Origin: Candidatus Saccharibacteria bacterium oral taxon 488
Lineage (GTDB): Bacteria; Patescibacteriota; Saccharimonadia; Saccharimonadales; Saccharimonadaceae
Length of the DNA stretch: 64,000 nucleotides
Assembly (NCBI GenBank): GCA_013100825.1
Contig: CP040001.1
Coordinates: 434,001-498,000, forward strand
Reading direction: 5' to 3'
Below, piece after piece: positions 24,008-32,931 of the stretch; position 1 is the first letter of the stretch; each line of letters opens with the position of its first letter. Made by a program: the position numbers and the translations under genes. The notes beneath the pieces are model-generated. The model worked only from the letters and a program-made list of their open reading frames with translations, did not search any database and had not been told where the DNA came from.

Positions 24008-24171
24008 TAATCATTACCTCCGTCTAACTCAACTGTACGCTCATCATCTGGGATACCCCAGCCTTCTTGCTCGGGTGTCCAGTCCTCTGGATCAATCGCA
24101 CCCCAACCTTCCTGTTCAGGTGTCCAATCTGCGTAGTGTTCACGATTGAGGCTATTAATAGTTTCACTCAT
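24007..24171 (-). CDS. Novel 54-residue acidic peptide with tandem Trp repeat in the spc operon
   Basis: Read directly from the minus strand, the ORF begins [14 protein letters not shown] and contains two copies of [10 protein letters not shown] (residues 15-24 and 30-39), then an acidic tail ending LDGGND. It has no Lys, only two Arg and about 17 Asp/Glu, so it is very acidic among basic ribosomal proteins. Both junctions are TAATG overlaps, with rplE before and rpsN after, the same coupling as true genes in this operon. The two repeat copies differ at five codons, all silent, which shows selection on the peptide. I know no family with this motif. It may be a ribosome- or RNA polymerase-associated factor, or a nucleic-acid mimic; these roles are guesses. 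Confidence 0.85.
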   Translation of the reverse strand: MSETINSLNREHYADWTPEQEGWGAIDPEDWTPEQEGWGIPDDERTVELDGGND

Positions 24172-24755
24172 TACTTAACGCCTCCTTTCTTCTCAAACGG
24201 CATGCCGAACTTCTCGAGCAAGGCTCTTGACGCTTCCTTGCTGCCGTTCTTGATGACAAATGTTACCTGCAAGCCGTGCAAAATCTGTGTTTCCTCGAAC
24301 GTCAGTTCCGGGAATATTGACTGCTCGATGATACCCAGGTTGTAGTTACCGCCTTTGTCAAATTTCAGACCGACGCCGTGGAAGTCGCGGACGCGTGGCA
24401 GTGCCACGTTGATCAAACGATCCATGAACTCGTACATCCTGCTGCCGCGCAACGTGACGCTAACGCCGATTGGCGCACCCATGCCTTTACGAATACTAAA
24501 ACCAGCGATTGACTTCTTTGCTTGGCGGGCAACTGGTGCCTGACCGGTGATTTTCTCAACGGTGTTTTTGACAATTTCAAAATGACGCTTGTCATCTTTC
24601 TTTTTGCCGGTGCCAACGCTCACGATGATCTTTTCCAAAGCTGGCACTTGGTGCACGTTCTTTAGATCTAGTTCGGCTTGCAGTTCCTTCAGGTATTTTT
24701 CCTGGTACAAGGCTTTCAAGCGAGGAGCTGGCACGACGGTTTTCTTCTCTGCCAT
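24171..24755 (-). CDS. rplE: Ribosomal protein L5 (uL5)
   Basis: The 194-residue protein binds 5S rRNA and bridges to S13. Landmarks are VPALEKIIVSVGTGKKK, ITGQAPVARQAKKSIAGFSIRKG and LPRVRDFHGVGLKFDKGGNY. It is slightly longer than E. coli L5 (179), mainly at the N-terminus. Its start overlaps the rplX stop and its stop overlaps the start of the novel acidic ORF. Confidence 0.98.
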   Translation of the reverse strand: MAEKKTVVPAPRLKALYQEKYLKELQAELDLKNVHQVPALEKIIVSVGTGKKKDDKRHFEIVKNTVEKITGQAPVARQAKKSIAGFSIRKGMGAPIGVSVTLRGSRMYEFMDRLINVALPRVRDFHGVGLKFDKGGNYNLGIIEQSIFPELTFEETQILHGLQVTFVIKNGSKEASRALLEKFGMPFEKKGGVK

Positions 24756-25075
24756 TATTTAATCTCCTTATTTTTTGCTTGGCGAGCGACGCGAGTTTTG
24801 CCGCCGTCAGCGTTCTTTACTAAACCAACCCGGCTGGTTTTGCCTGACTTTTCGTCAACAACCAGCGCGACTTTGCTGATGTCCATCGGTACGTGGATAT
24901 CTTTCTTGCCGCCTTTTGGGTTGTACTGGCTTGGCTTGACGTGGCGGTGCCCGACGCCAACACCTTCGACCAGAACAGTCTGATCTTTGGTGTTAACTTT
25001 CAGGACTTTACCAGTCGTACCCTTGTTCTTACCAGCAATTATTTTTACGGTGTCATCTTTGTGAATACGAGCCAT
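24755..25075 (-). CDS. rplX: Ribosomal protein L24 (uL24)
   Basis: The 106-residue early-assembly 50S protein begins with the KOW motif IHKDDTVKIIAGKNKGTTGK and continues VNTKDQTVLVEGVGVGHRHVKPSQ. The length is typical. Start and stop both overlap the neighbouring genes by 1 nt. Confidence 0.97.
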   Translation of the reverse strand: MARIHKDDTVKIIAGKNKGTTGKVLKVNTKDQTVLVEGVGVGHRHVKPSQYNPKGGKKDIHVPMDISKVALVVDEKSGKTSRVGLVKNADGGKTRVARQAKNKEIK

Positions 25076-25443
25076 TAGAGTACCTCCGGAGCCAAGCTGA
25101 TAATCTTCATGTAGCCCATGTCGCGTAGTTCGCGTGGCACTGGGCCGAAGACACGGGTAGCCTTTGGCTGCTTGTCATCGTTGATAATCACCACGGCGTT
25201 GTCATCAAAGCAAATGGTTGAGCCGTCTTTGCGGTGGATTTGGTCGCGGGTGCGAACCACCACAGCCTTGACGACAGATTTCTTTTTGACGTTGCCGGTT
25301 GGGCTGGCATCTTTGACTGAACAGACGATCACGTCACCAACGCGAGCGTAGCGGCGACGGGTACCGCCGAGAACGCGAATGCACAATACTTCTTTGGCAC
25401 CCGAGTTGTCAGCTACCTTGAGGCGAGATTCTTGTTGGATCAT
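25075..25443 (-). CDS. rplN: Ribosomal protein L14 (uL14)
   Basis: The 122-residue protein starts [20 protein letters not shown], the usual L14 start, and includes [22 protein letters not shown] and the C-terminal [24 protein letters not shown] (quoted in part). It forms intersubunit bridges with 16S helix 14 and binds the silencing factor RsfS in other bacteria. It overlaps rpsQ by 4 nt (ATGA). Confidence 0.98.
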   Translation of the reverse strand: MIQQESRLKVADNSGAKEVLCIRVLGGTRRRYARVGDVIVCSVKDASPTGNVKKKSVVKAVVVRTRDQIHRKDGSTICFDDNAVVIINDDKQPKATRVFGPVPRELRDMGYMKIISLAPEVL

Positions 25444-25751
25444 TTGTTATCCTCCTTGGCCTCTTCCTCAGTTTCGCCAGAAACTTCAGCCTTTAGTTTG
25501 ATAGAACCGCGAGACTTTTCAATCACCTTGACCAGGGTAAAGCTCTTGGTCTTGGAAATTGGGCGAGTCTCTTCGATTTGCACCTTGTCGCCTTCGCCTG
25601 CTTGATTGGTCTCATCATGAGCAGTGTACTTGCGAGTCACGGTGTACTGTTTGCCGTAGAGCGGATGCGTTTCGCGGCTGGTGACCGTCACAGTGATGGT
25701 CTTGTCGCGCTTGGCACTCGTTACGACGCCAATCAGTGTTCGTCGGGCCAT
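25440..25751 (-). CDS. rpsQ: Ribosomal protein S17 (uS17)
   Basis: The 103-residue OB-fold protein starts [20 protein letters not shown] and contains [19 protein letters not shown] and [20 protein letters not shown]. It has an acidic C-terminal tail of about 20 residues ([13 protein letters not shown]) beyond the usual end. It binds the 5' domain of 16S rRNA early in assembly. It overlaps rpmC by 1 nt and rplN by 4 nt. Confidence 0.97.
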   Translation of the reverse strand: MARRTLIGVVTSAKRDKTITVTVTSRETHPLYGKQYTVTRKYTAHDETNQAGEGDKVQIEETRPISKTKSFTLVKVIEKSRGSIKLKAEVSGETEEEAKEDNK

Positions 25752-25957
25752 TACTTGCTCTCCTTTTCGTTAAGTTGTGTCAGCAGGCGCGCGATGTCCT
25801 TGCGGAGTGAACGCAACGCTTTTGGATTAACTAATTCGCCAGCAGCGTGAGAACGCTTTGCTTGAAGCAGGTCATTTCGCTTTTCGGCGAGTTCCTTCTT
25901 CAAATCGTCAACGGTCTTTACAACTGCTGCTTTTGCGGTTTTCTTTGTCTCAGTCAT
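25751..25957 (-). CDS. rpmC: Ribosomal protein L29 (uL29)
   Basis: The 68-residue protein is a helical hairpin near the tunnel exit, where trigger factor docks. It shows VDDLKKELAEKRNDLLQAKR and KALRSLRKDIARLLTQLNEK. A short basic lead ([12 protein letters not shown]) extends the N-terminus. Single-nucleotide overlaps link it to rplP and rpsQ. Confidence 0.95.
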   Translation of the reverse strand: MTETKKTAKAAVVKTVDDLKKELAEKRNDLLQAKRSHAAGELVNPKALRSLRKDIARLLTQLNEKESK

Positions 25958-26370
25958 TATGCGTCCTCCCGCTTGATGAACTTACATTTGACTGGTAGTT
26001 TGTGGCTTGCCAGGCGCATTGCCTCGCGGGCCGTCTCCTCGGAAACGCCCTGCATTTCAAACATCACCGTGCCGGCCTTCACCTTGGCAACAAAGAACTC
26101 TGGATTACCCTTACCACCACCCATCTTCAAACCGAGTGGCTTGCGAGTAACTGGAGTGTGTGGGAAAATCCGGATCCAAATCTTACCGCCACGCTTGATG
26201 TAGCGGGTCATTGCCTGACGAGCGGACTCGATTTGGCGGGAGTTGATGCGCTCGTTTGATTGTGATTGCAGTGCAAAGTCGCCGAACGCGATGTAATTAC
26301 CACGGGTTGCTTGACCACGGTTTTTACCGATGCGAACTTTGCGATATTTAGTCTTTTTCGGTAACAGCAT
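25957..26370 (-). CDS. rplP: Ribosomal protein L16 (uL16)
   Basis: The 137-residue protein starts [19 protein letters not shown] and has [20 protein letters not shown] and the later [22 protein letters not shown]. The loop in between reads [14 protein letters not shown], in place of the more usual RMGKGKG. This protein organises the A-site tRNA elbow region. It follows rpsC with no gap and overlaps rpmC by 1 nt. Confidence 0.98.
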   Translation of the reverse strand: MLLPKKTKYRKVRIGKNRGQATRGNYIAFGDFALQSQSNERINSRQIESARQAMTRYIKRGGKIWIRIFPHTPVTRKPLGLKMGGGKGNPEFFVAKVKAGTVMFEMQGVSEETAREAMRLASHKLPVKCKFIKREDA

Positions 26371-27006
26371 TTAGCGACTCCTTTCTCCCTTATAAATCCA
26401 CACTTTCACGCCGATGATACCAGCTGGTGTCTGGGCGCGAGCACAGTGGAAGTCAATATCAGCGCGAAGGGTGTGTAGCGGCACTGAGCCCTCGATCACC
26501 TTTTCGCGGCGTGCCATTTCAGCACCGTTCAAACGACCAGCCACCTCGATGCGGATACCTTTGGCGCCAGCACTCATGGTGTTTTGTGCGGTCATTTTGG
26601 TTGCGCGGCGGAAGTTGATGCGGCGCTCCAACTGGCGGGCGATGTTTTCAGCCACCAATTTGGCTGCTAGTTCCGGTCGGCGGACTTCCTCGATGTTGAT
26701 GCGAACTGCCTGACCGACGATTTTCTCAACTTGCTTTTTCAATTCATTCACGCCTGCACCACCACGGCCGATCACCACACCAGCTTTCGCTGTGTGAATG
26801 GTTACCGTGATCAAGTTGGCACTCCGCTCAATCTCAATGCGATTGATGGTTGGGCGTGAGGCAAATTTCTTCTCAATCAATTCGCGGATTTCGTGATCCT
26901 GGCGAATTGCCTCCGCAAACTCTTTCTTATTGGCCGTAAACCAACGAGAGCTCCAGTTCTTGTGAACTTGTAGGCGGAAGTTGATTGGATTCACTTTTTG
27001 ACCCAT
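26371..27006 (-). CDS. rpsC: Ribosomal protein S3 (uS3)
   Basis: The 211-residue protein starts MGQKVNPINFRLQVHKNWSS and has a KH domain with VVIGRGGAGVNELKKQVEKI. The C-terminal half includes GAEMARREKVIEGSVPLHTL and TPAGIIGVKVWIYKGE. With S4 and S5 it forms the mRNA entry site. Its ATG directly follows the rplV stop. Confidence 0.98.
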   Translation of the reverse strand: MGQKVNPINFRLQVHKNWSSRWFTANKKEFAEAIRQDHEIRELIEKKFASRPTINRIEIERSANLITVTIHTAKAGVVIGRGGAGVNELKKQVEKIVGQAVRINIEEVRRPELAAKLVAENIARQLERRINFRRATKMTAQNTMSAGAKGIRIEVAGRLNGAEMARREKVIEGSVPLHTLRADIDFHCARAQTPAGIIGVKVWIYKGERSR

Positions 27007-27471
27007 TTACTTCTCCTCCTTTTTTGCCGTGGTTTCGGCGGCTTTTTTCGCTGCAGGCTTGGCAGGTTTGGTCTCTGCCTTTGCCTTGGTCTCTGGTTTC
27101 TTCGCAGGCGCTTTCTTTGGCTTCTCGGTGCCAGTTACTTCAACCAAAATGTTTGACGTCTTTTTCTGGAATGGCAACGCACGGCCGCGTGACGCTGGCT
27201 TAAAGCGGCGTAGACGCGTACCAGTGGTAACGCTCAAGGTGGTAATTACCAAGCTTTTAGCGTCCAAGCCGTGGTTGTTGATGGCATTTGCCTTGGCGCT
27301 GTCGATTGCCTTTTTGACAGGCAAAGCAGCGCGTTTTGGCACGTGCTCCAAGATAACCAATGCATCAGCGACGGTGCGGCCGCGTACTAGGGCAGCCACC
27401 AAGCTAACCTTGCGTGGTGTTTGATCAACACCTTTGGCGTAAGCGCGAACAGTATAAGTTGTATCAGCCAT
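27007..27471 (-). CDS. rplV: Ribosomal protein L22 (uL22) with long basic C-terminal tail
   Basis: The core (about residues 1-112) has VRAYAKGVDQTPRKVSLVAALVRG and the tunnel-loop tip RLRRFKPASRGRALPFQKKT (quoted in part), which lines the exit tunnel. An extension of about 42 residues follows, made almost only of Lys, Ala, Pro, Glu and Thr (for example PAKKPETKAKAETK). Such low-complexity tails are common on L22 in some lineages and probably lie on the subunit surface. The gene lies 2 nt after rpsS. Confidence 0.97.
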   Translation of the reverse strand: MADTTYTVRAYAKGVDQTPRKVSLVAALVRGRTVADALVILEHVPKRAALPVKKAIDSAKANAINNHGLDAKSLVITTLSVTTGTRLRRFKPASRGRALPFQKKTSNILVEVTGTEKPKKAPAKKPETKAKAETKPAKPAAKKAAETTAKKEEK

Positions 27472-27473
27472 GA

Positions 27474-27740
27474 TTACTTCTTATCCTTTCCGCCGTGCTT
27501 ACGGAACTTACGAGTTGGACTAAACTCACCGAGTTTGTGGCCAACCATGTTTTCAGTAATCAGCACAGGCACGTGCATCTTACCGTTGTAGACGGCGATG
27601 GTTCGACCGACCATTTCTGGGGTGATGGTCGAAGCGCGCGCCCACGTTTTGATAACGGTTCGATCGTCAAGGCTGAGAGCAGCGACTTTTTTCGCAAGCT
27701 TCACATCGACGAATGGACCTTTCTTTAATGAACGACTCAT
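27474..27740 (-). CDS. rpsS: Ribosomal protein S19 (uS19)
   Basis: The 88-residue head protein starts [19 protein letters not shown] and shows [20 protein letters not shown] and [20 protein letters not shown], all standard. It forms a complex with S13 near the A and P sites. It lies 6 nt after rplB. Confidence 0.98.
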   Translation of the reverse strand: MSRSLKKGPFVDVKLAKKVAALSLDDRTVIKTWARASTITPEMVGRTIAVYNGKMHVPVLITENMVGHKLGEFSPTRKFRKHGGKDKK

Positions 27741-27746
27741 CGTGAT

Positions 27747-28586
27747 TTACCTCTTCCTCTTCGCGTCGTGACGCGTGCGTACGATTAATTTATTTGAGCC
27801 TTTGCGGCGGCGAGTTCGATAACCCAGCGTCAATTGACCCCATGGCGTACGTGGTGCTTTACCAGTACCGTGGCGACCACCGTCACCACCACCATGTGGG
27901 TGATCTGCGGCGTTCATGACGACACCGCGGACGGTTGGGCGAATACCCTTGCGGCGGCGGCGACCAGCTGAACCGATTTTGACGTTCTGGTGCTGGACGT
28001 TACCGACTGTACCGATGGCAGCGGTTGCTTCCAGGCGAACTTTGCGAACTTCACCAGACGGCAATTTGATGGTTGCGTAATTGCCTTCTTTGGCCATCAA
28101 CTGAGCTTTGGCACCAGCGGCGCGAACCATTTGCGCACCTTTGCCGGCAGTCAGTTCAACAGCATAAATCATCGTACCAACAGGGATAGCAGACAGCGGC
28201 AGGCGGTTTGATGCCTCGATTGGCGCTTCCTCGCCAGTCTGAATCGTCTTGCCCTTGACCATTGAGGTGTCGGCCAATACGTAGTGGTACAGATTGTACT
28301 GATCTTTCACTCGAGCAATGCGTGCTGAGCGGTTTGGATCGTACTCAATTTCTTTAACCGTCAGAGTCAAGCCGCTCGGCAGATTGTGGTTCACCAAACG
28401 GTAGTGACGGCGAACGCCACCGCCGCGATGACGCACGGTGATGCGGCCTTGGTTGTTGCGGCCGGCATTTTGCTTTTTGGCTTTGGTCAGACTTTTGAGC
28501 GGTTTCTTCGTCGTGATATCCGACAAGTCCTGGCTCGTCATGCCGCGACGAGCAGGAGTGGTTGGATTGTAAGCTTTCACTGGCAT
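27747..28586 (-). CDS. rplB: Ribosomal protein L2 (uL2)
   Basis: The 279-residue protein is essential for subunit association and the peptidyl transferase centre. It has RNNQGRITVRHRGGGVRRHYR and the active-site loop VVMNAADHPHGGGDGGRHGT, which keeps the conserved His (E. coli H229). The C-terminal PWGQLTLGYRTRRRKGSNKL is normal. Its start overlaps the rplW stop. Confidence 0.98.
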   Translation of the reverse strand: MPVKAYNPTTPARRGMTSQDLSDITTKKPLKSLTKAKKQNAGRNNQGRITVRHRGGGVRRHYRLVNHNLPSGLTLTVKEIEYDPNRSARIARVKDQYNLYHYVLADTSMVKGKTIQTGEEAPIEASNRLPLSAIPVGTMIYAVELTAGKGAQMVRAAGAKAQLMAKEGNYATIKLPSGEVRKVRLEATAAIGTVGNVQHQNVKIGSAGRRRRKGIRPTVRGVVMNAADHPHGGGDGGRHGTGKAPRTPWGQLTLGYRTRRRKGSNKLIVRTRHDAKRKR

Positions 28587-28906
28587 TACTTGGTCTCCTC
28601 CATCTGCTGCTCTACTGCGTCAAACACATCGAGCTTATCGCCATCTTTCAGCGTCACGTAAGCCTTCTTCCAATCCTTGCGCGTAGTCGTGCCAGGATAG
28701 CGGTTCTTACCTCGTGAGAAACGCACAGCTTTGCCGTCTTGTACCAAGGTTTTCACCTTCAGGACAGTAACGTCAAATTGCGCTTCAACTGCTGCTTTGA
28801 TCTCGTTTTTATTCAGGTTGAGCGGAACGCGGAACACGTACACGCCATTGGCGCTCTGTGCATATGCTTTCTCGCTAATGCGTGGGATAATTGTCATCTG
28901 TTTCAT
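28586..28906 (-). CDS. rplW: Ribosomal protein L23 (uL23)
   Basis: The 106-residue protein from MKQMTIIPRISEKAYAQ is the main docking site for trigger factor and SRP at the tunnel exit. The body has GVYVFRVPLNLNKNEIKAAVEAQFDVTVLKVKTL (in part) and RYPGTTTRKDWKKAYVTL. I chose the Met just after the rplD stop; a longer frame starts inside rplD. Its stop overlaps the rplB start. Confidence 0.97.
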   Translation of the reverse strand: MKQMTIIPRISEKAYAQSANGVYVFRVPLNLNKNEIKAAVEAQFDVTVLKVKTLVQDGKAVRFSRGKNRYPGTTTRKDWKKAYVTLKDGDKLDVFDAVEQQMEETK

Positions 28907-28907
28907 A

Positions 28908-29513
28908 TTACGCTTCCTCCTTACCGAGCCATGCGGTGATGATGTCGAGGGCTTGTGGTGAGATAACAATATGATCAGCGTTCAGGATATGATACACGCT
29001 AAGGTAATTGGCACGGATCACCAATACCTCTTGCAAGTTGTTAGTTGCGCGCATCAACTCTGGCGTCTTTTCACTCGTGACAAGCAGTACTTTTCTATCA
29101 AGCTTGAACTGCTTCAAAAAGGCGACAGCATCGCGAGTCTTGCCAGTAACCTTTTCTTCATACGGCAATACGCTAATCTTCTTCGCCTCATGTGCTACCG
29201 TCAAGGCTTGGCGAATTGCCACTTTCTTGGCGGTTTTAGACAATTTTTTAGTGTAGTTTTCGTTGCCGCGTGGGCCAAAGACCACACCACCACCGCGCCA
29301 GATTGGGTTACGGGTTGAGCCGAAACGTGCCCGACCAGTTCCCTTTTGCTTCCATGGTTTTTTACCACCACCGGAAACTTCACCGCGCTGCTTGGTGGTT
29401 GCGCTCGCCAAACGAGCGTTGGCTAGATAGCCGTCATATGCCAATTTCAACAATTCGTGATTTGGCACGTCAACAGCGAAAATGTCTTTAGGAAGTTTGG
29501 TTGATTCAGCCAT
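28908..29513 (-). CDS. rplD: Ribosomal protein L4 (uL4)
   Basis: The 201-residue protein has the tunnel-loop motif GGGKKPWKQKGTGRARFGSTRNPIWRGGG (quoted in part: KPWKQKGTGRARFGS), which narrows the exit tunnel. In E. coli L4 also represses the S10 operon by binding its leader; a leader of about 140 nt upstream of rplC here could serve such control. The start overlaps the rplC stop. Confidence 0.98.
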   Translation of the reverse strand: MAESTKLPKDIFAVDVPNHELLKLAYDGYLANARLASATTKQRGEVSGGGKKPWKQKGTGRARFGSTRNPIWRGGGVVFGPRGNENYTKKLSKTAKKVAIRQALTVAHEAKKISVLPYEEKVTGKTRDAVAFLKQFKLDRKVLLVTSEKTPELMRATNNLQEVLVIRANYLSVYHILNADHIVISPQALDIITAWLGKEEA

Positions 29514-30127
29514 TACTTGTTACCTCCTAAAATGATCAGCCCTTTTCGCGGCCCAGGCACAGCGCCCTTTACCCCGATCAGATTGGTCTCTGGATCAACA
29601 TATGCCACTTCCAGGTTCTTGACCGTAACACGCTCGTGACCCATGTGGCCAGCCATCGTCTTACCCTTGAACACTTTTTGTGGATACATCGAGCCAATTG
29701 AACCTGGCTTACGAGTATTACCTTTACCACCGTGCGTCTTGCGGTGACGCTTAAAGTTGTGGCGTTTAATGGTTCCAGCGAAACCTTTACCTTTGCTGGT
29801 TCCGGTCGCATCGACAGAATCGCCGACTTCGAACGCGGAAACGTTGATTTCGTCGCCAACTTTGAGACCTTCAGGGATCTCGTCGACGCGGAATTCCCGA
29901 ATGTGCTTCGGGGTCACTTGGGCTGGCTTGACGTGTCCAGCCACGGCCTTGCTCAGGTTCTTACCCTCTCCATAAGCGACCTGTACCGCATTGTAACCGT
30001 CGGTTTCGACAGTTTTCACCTGAGTCACGGTGACAGGGCCGGCTTGGATCAGCGTCACCGGAATGGCTTTGCCGTCTTCAGCCAAGAGCTGGGTCATACC
30101 AAGTTTGGTACCGAGAAGTGTTTTCAC
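29513..30127 (-). CDS. rplC: Ribosomal protein L3 (uL3), GTG start
   Basis: The 204-residue protein starts at GTG (MKTLLGTKLGMTQLL) behind the Shine-Dalgarno GGAGTGAGG. It contains FEVGDSVDATGTSKGKGFAG and KRHRKTHGGKGNTRKPGSIG, the loop that reaches toward the peptidyl transferase centre. It is the first gene of this ribosomal transcript. rpsJ (S10), normally first, is not present here, so the cluster begins with L3. Confidence 0.98.
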   Translation of the reverse strand: MKTLLGTKLGMTQLLAEDGKAIPVTLIQAGPVTVTQVKTVETDGYNAVQVAYGEGKNLSKAVAGHVKPAQVTPKHIREFRVDEIPEGLKVGDEINVSAFEVGDSVDATGTSKGKGFAGTIKRHNFKRHRKTHGGKGNTRKPGSIGSMYPQKVFKGKTMAGHMGHERVTVKNLEVAYVDPETNLIGVKGAVPGPRKGLIILGGNK

Positions 30128-30276
30128 TTTTCCTCACTCCCACTTAAATACTCCTGATGACGTGCGGTTTCTGGGTTCTGCGTGAGGCGTTCATAATAAA
30201 CACTTCAATCATAGCCAGACCTGCTCATTCATCAAGGAGAACAGTTGATATTACGCGTAATAGAAATTACTTTGTG

Positions 30277-30306
30277 ATTGTAACACACATTGGTCTGTGG
30301 CGTCAA
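30277..30306 (-). promoter_or_regulatory. Promoter of the rplC-rpsH ribosomal transcript
   Basis: On the minus strand TTGACG (30301-30306) and TACAAT (30277-30282) are spaced 18 nt. The predicted start near 30270 leaves a leader of about 140 nt before the rplC GTG, long enough for L4-type feedback control, though I could not fold a convincing L4 site by eye. Confidence 0.75.
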
Positions 30307-30332
30307 CAGTGGTAGAATGTTGGTCTGGACTA

Positions 30333-30361
30333 TTGACACGATGTTGATTACCTGCTATAAT
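30333..30361 (+). promoter_or_regulatory. Consensus promoter of the 84-residue acidic gene
   Basis: TTGACA (30333-30338) and TATAAT (30356-30361), with a 17-nt spacer, form a perfect sigma-70 consensus promoter, divergent from the rplC promoter. Confidence 0.85.
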
Positions 30362-30397
30362 TTGACAGTTTGAATAAAATAGCAAGAGGAGTAAAGC

Positions 30398-30652
30398 ATG
30401 ACTGCAACATCAGAAGCTAAGGCCTGGACAGATTATGACAAGGTCACAAGAAATCCAGAAACCGACAAAGACAGGAGAAAGTTCTTCGAATGGTTCGGGC
30501 AACTAACATATGAAAAAGTTGAAAATGGTGAACTATCGTATGAGGATCTAGAGACACTGGACCCAACCATACAACAAGCTGTAGAGATTGCTCTCAATTT
30601 ATATGCGGAATCACAGCAGGAAGCAGCACGAGAAGTTACTGAGACACAATAA
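30398..30652 (+). CDS. Small acidic orphan protein, 84 residues
   Basis: The protein starts MTATSEAKAWTDYDKVTRNP and is acidic and probably helical, with FFEWFGQLTYEKVENGELSY in the middle and a C-terminal helix ending EVTETQ. I do not recognise a family. It is a complete transcription unit: consensus promoter, Shine-Dalgarno AGAGGAG 9 nt before the ATG, and a hairpin terminator right after the stop. A strong promoter and a place between two translation clusters suggest an abundant small protein, perhaps linked to translation or growth control; this is inference. Confidence 0.8.
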   Translation: MTATSEAKAWTDYDKVTRNPETDKDRRKFFEWFGQLTYEKVENGELSYEDLETLDPTIQQAVEIALNLYAESQQEAAREVTETQ

Positions 30653-30674
30653 CCGCTGAGTTCCGTTAGCCAAT

Positions 30675-30706
30675 AATAATACCGCCCCGTAAGGAGCGGT
30701 ATTATT
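30675..30706. terminator. Bidirectional terminator between the 84-residue gene and fusA
   Basis: AATAATACCGC pairs with GCGGTATTATT around a short GC-rich loop. It can end both the plus-strand small gene and the minus-strand fusA transcript. Confidence 0.85.
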
Positions 30707-30721
30707 CATTATCATCACACC

Positions 30722-32809
30722 CTAGGCGTTGCGCTTTTCGATAATCTCCTGCGCTACGTTTGGTGGAACTTCCTCGTACTGCGCGAGCTCCATGGTGCTG
30801 GCTGCGCGACCCTGGCTCATCGAGCGGATGTCTGAGGTGTAGCCAAACATATTAGCCAGCGGCACAAAGGCCTTGACCAATTTGGCGCCGCCCATCAGAT
30901 CTTCCATGGCGTCGATGCGGCCGCGGCGTGAGTTCAGGTCGCCGATGATGTCGCCCATGAACTCTTCTGGAGTGGTAACTTCAACTTTCATGACTGGCTC
31001 GAGCAGGATTGGGGTTGCTTGCTTGATACCTTCGCGGGCTGCCAATGAACCTGCTAGCGAGAAAGCTAGTTCCGAGGAGTCGACATCGTGGTACGAACCA
31101 TCATACAGCGTTGCCTTGACGTCAACCACTGGATAGCCAGCGATGACACCACCTTCCAAGGTTTCCTTGATACCCTTCATCACAGCCGGGCGATATTCCT
31201 GAGGAACCACGCCACCCTTAATCTCGTCGATAAATTCAAAGCCTTTGCCAGCTTCGTTTGGCTCAAAGCGTACCCAAACGTCACCGTACTGACCGCGACC
31301 ACCAGACTGCTTGGCGTGCTTACCCTGGACTTCGGCGCGGCCCTTGATTGACTCGCGGAAGGCCACCTGCGGCTCGCCAATGTTCGCTTCAACCTTGAAC
31401 TCGCGCTTCATACGGTCGATCAAGATATCGAGGTGCAACTCACCCATGCCGGACATAATCGTCTGGCCAGTTTCTTCGTCAGTGTGGATGCGGAAGGTTG
31501 GGTCTTCCTCAGCCAGACGCTGCAAGGCCAATGCCATCTTCTCTTGGTCGGCCTTTGATTTTGGCTCAACGGCGATGGATACTGGTGGCTCTGGGAACTC
31601 GATACTTTCCAGGGCAATTGGGTGCGCTGGATCAGTCAAGGTATTACCAGTACCGGTGCTCTTCAAACCAACCACTGCCGCGATGTCGCCAGCACCGATT
31701 TTGTCGATTTCCTCGCGCTTGTCGGCGTGCATGCGCACGATACGGCCGATACGCTCTTTGTCGCCAGTGGTGGTATTCAGGACGTAGCTGCCCGAGCTCA
31801 AGACACCGGAATAGACGCGGATAAAGATCAATTTACCAACGAATGGGTCAGTAGCGATCTTGAACGCGAGAGCGCTCATCGGCTCTTTTTCGTCTGGCTT
31901 GCGGCTCACTTCATCGCCAGTCTTTGGATTTTTACCCCAAATTTCGTCAACGTCCAGCGGGCTTGGCAAGTAGTCAACCATCAGGTCAAGCAGCTTCTCC
32001 ACGATGACACCACGGCCGTCACCACCAGTGACTAAGAAGAAGTCACCAGCCAGCACTCGCTTACGCAGCGCCATTTTCAGTTCGTCGATAGTAATCGCTT
32101 CCTCACCCTGGTCGAGGAACTTCATCATCAATTCATCATCAGCCTCAACGGCATTTTCCACCAGCAGGGCGCGAGCATTCTTCGCCTTCTCCAGCATATC
32201 AGCCGGGATTTCGCCAACTTTCAACTCGTGGTCGGTGTAATCATCGTAGGTGTAGGCTTTCATGTCGACGAGGTCGACCACGCCGTTAATCGTCTTTTCA
32301 AAACCAATTGGGATGTGAATTGGAAAGGCTTGTTTGCTCAAGCGATTGTGAATTGATTCCAAAGATTTCCAGAAGTCACCACCGGTCTGGTTGATCTTGT
32401 TAACGAAGCAAATGCGCGGCACGCCGTATTTGTTAGCCTGGCGCCAGACGGTCTCAGACTGCGCCTCAACACCCATCTTGCCGTCAAACACGGTCACTGC
32501 GCCGTCGAGCACGCGTAGCGAACGCTCCACCTCAGCAGTAAAGTCGATGTGCCCTGGCGTGTCGATAATGTTAATCTTATGGTCTTTCCAGAAGCAGGTC
32601 ACCGCCGCCGAGGTAATGGTAATGCCCCGCTCCTTTTCCTGCGCCATCCAGTCGGTGGTCGCACCGTCGCCGTCACCCTTAACTACACCAATTTTATGTG
32701 TCAAGCCAGTGCGGTACAAGATACCCTCAGTGGTCGTCGTTTTACCGGCGTCAATATGGGCAATGATACCAATGTTTCTAAAGTTTTGTAATGGAACGTT
32801 TGCTGCCAT
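30722..32809 (-). CDS. fusA: Elongation factor G
   Basis: The 695-residue GTPase drives translocation. G motifs: [14 protein letters not shown] (G1), [13 protein letters not shown] (G3) and [10 protein letters not shown] (G4). Domain IV has [20 protein letters not shown], and domain V ends with [20 protein letters not shown]. Length is normal. I chose [10 protein letters not shown], which follows the Shine-Dalgarno AGGAAAG; a longer frame upstream lacks a ribosome site. It has its own promoter at 32892-32920 and is separated from rpsG by two unrelated genes, so the usual str operon is broken up. tuf is not present here. Confidence 0.98.
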   Translation of the reverse strand: MAANVPLQNFRNIGIIAHIDAGKTTTTEGILYRTGLTHKIGVVKGDGDGATTDWMAQEKERGITITSAAVTCFWKDHKINIIDTPGHIDFTAEVERSLRVLDGAVTVFDGKMGVEAQSETVWRQANKYGVPRICFVNKINQTGGDFWKSLESIHNRLSKQAFPIHIPIGFEKTINGVVDLVDMKAYTYDDYTDHELKVGEIPADMLEKAKNARALLVENAVEADDELMMKFLDQGEEAITIDELKMALRKRVLAGDFFLVTGGDGRGVIVEKLLDLMVDYLPSPLDVDEIWGKNPKTGDEVSRKPDEKEPMSALAFKIATDPFVGKLIFIRVYSGVLSSGSYVLNTTTGDKERIGRIVRMHADKREEIDKIGAGDIAAVVGLKSTGTGNTLTDPAHPIALESIEFPEPPVSIAVEPKSKADQEKMALALQRLAEEDPTFRIHTDEETGQTIMSGMGELHLDILIDRMKREFKVEANIGEPQVAFRESIKGRAEVQGKHAKQSGGRGQYGDVWVRFEPNEAGKGFEFIDEIKGGVVPQEYRPAVMKGIKETLEGGVIAGYPVVDVKATLYDGSYHDVDSSELAFSLAGSLAAREGIKQATPILLEPVMKVEVTTPEEFMGDIIGDLNSRRGRIDAMEDLMGGAKLVKAFVPLANMFGYTSDIRSMSQGRAASTMELAQYEEVPPNVAQEIIEKRNA

Positions 32810-32891
32810 TGTCTTTCCTTTGTTAAAAATAGTTATTGTTCGAGATTCTCCGGAGCTATTTTGACGCACCAAAAAACTACGCTTGAGCTGT

Positions 32892-32920
32892 ATTATAGCA
32901 GACGATTGGCGTTTTGTGAA
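32892..32920 (-). promoter_or_regulatory. fusA promoter
   Basis: On the minus strand TTCACA (32915-32920) and TATAAT (32892-32897) with a 17-nt spacer. The leader to the fusA ATG is about 80 nt. Confidence 0.75.
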
Positions 32921-32931
32921 TGAGCCCTGTC

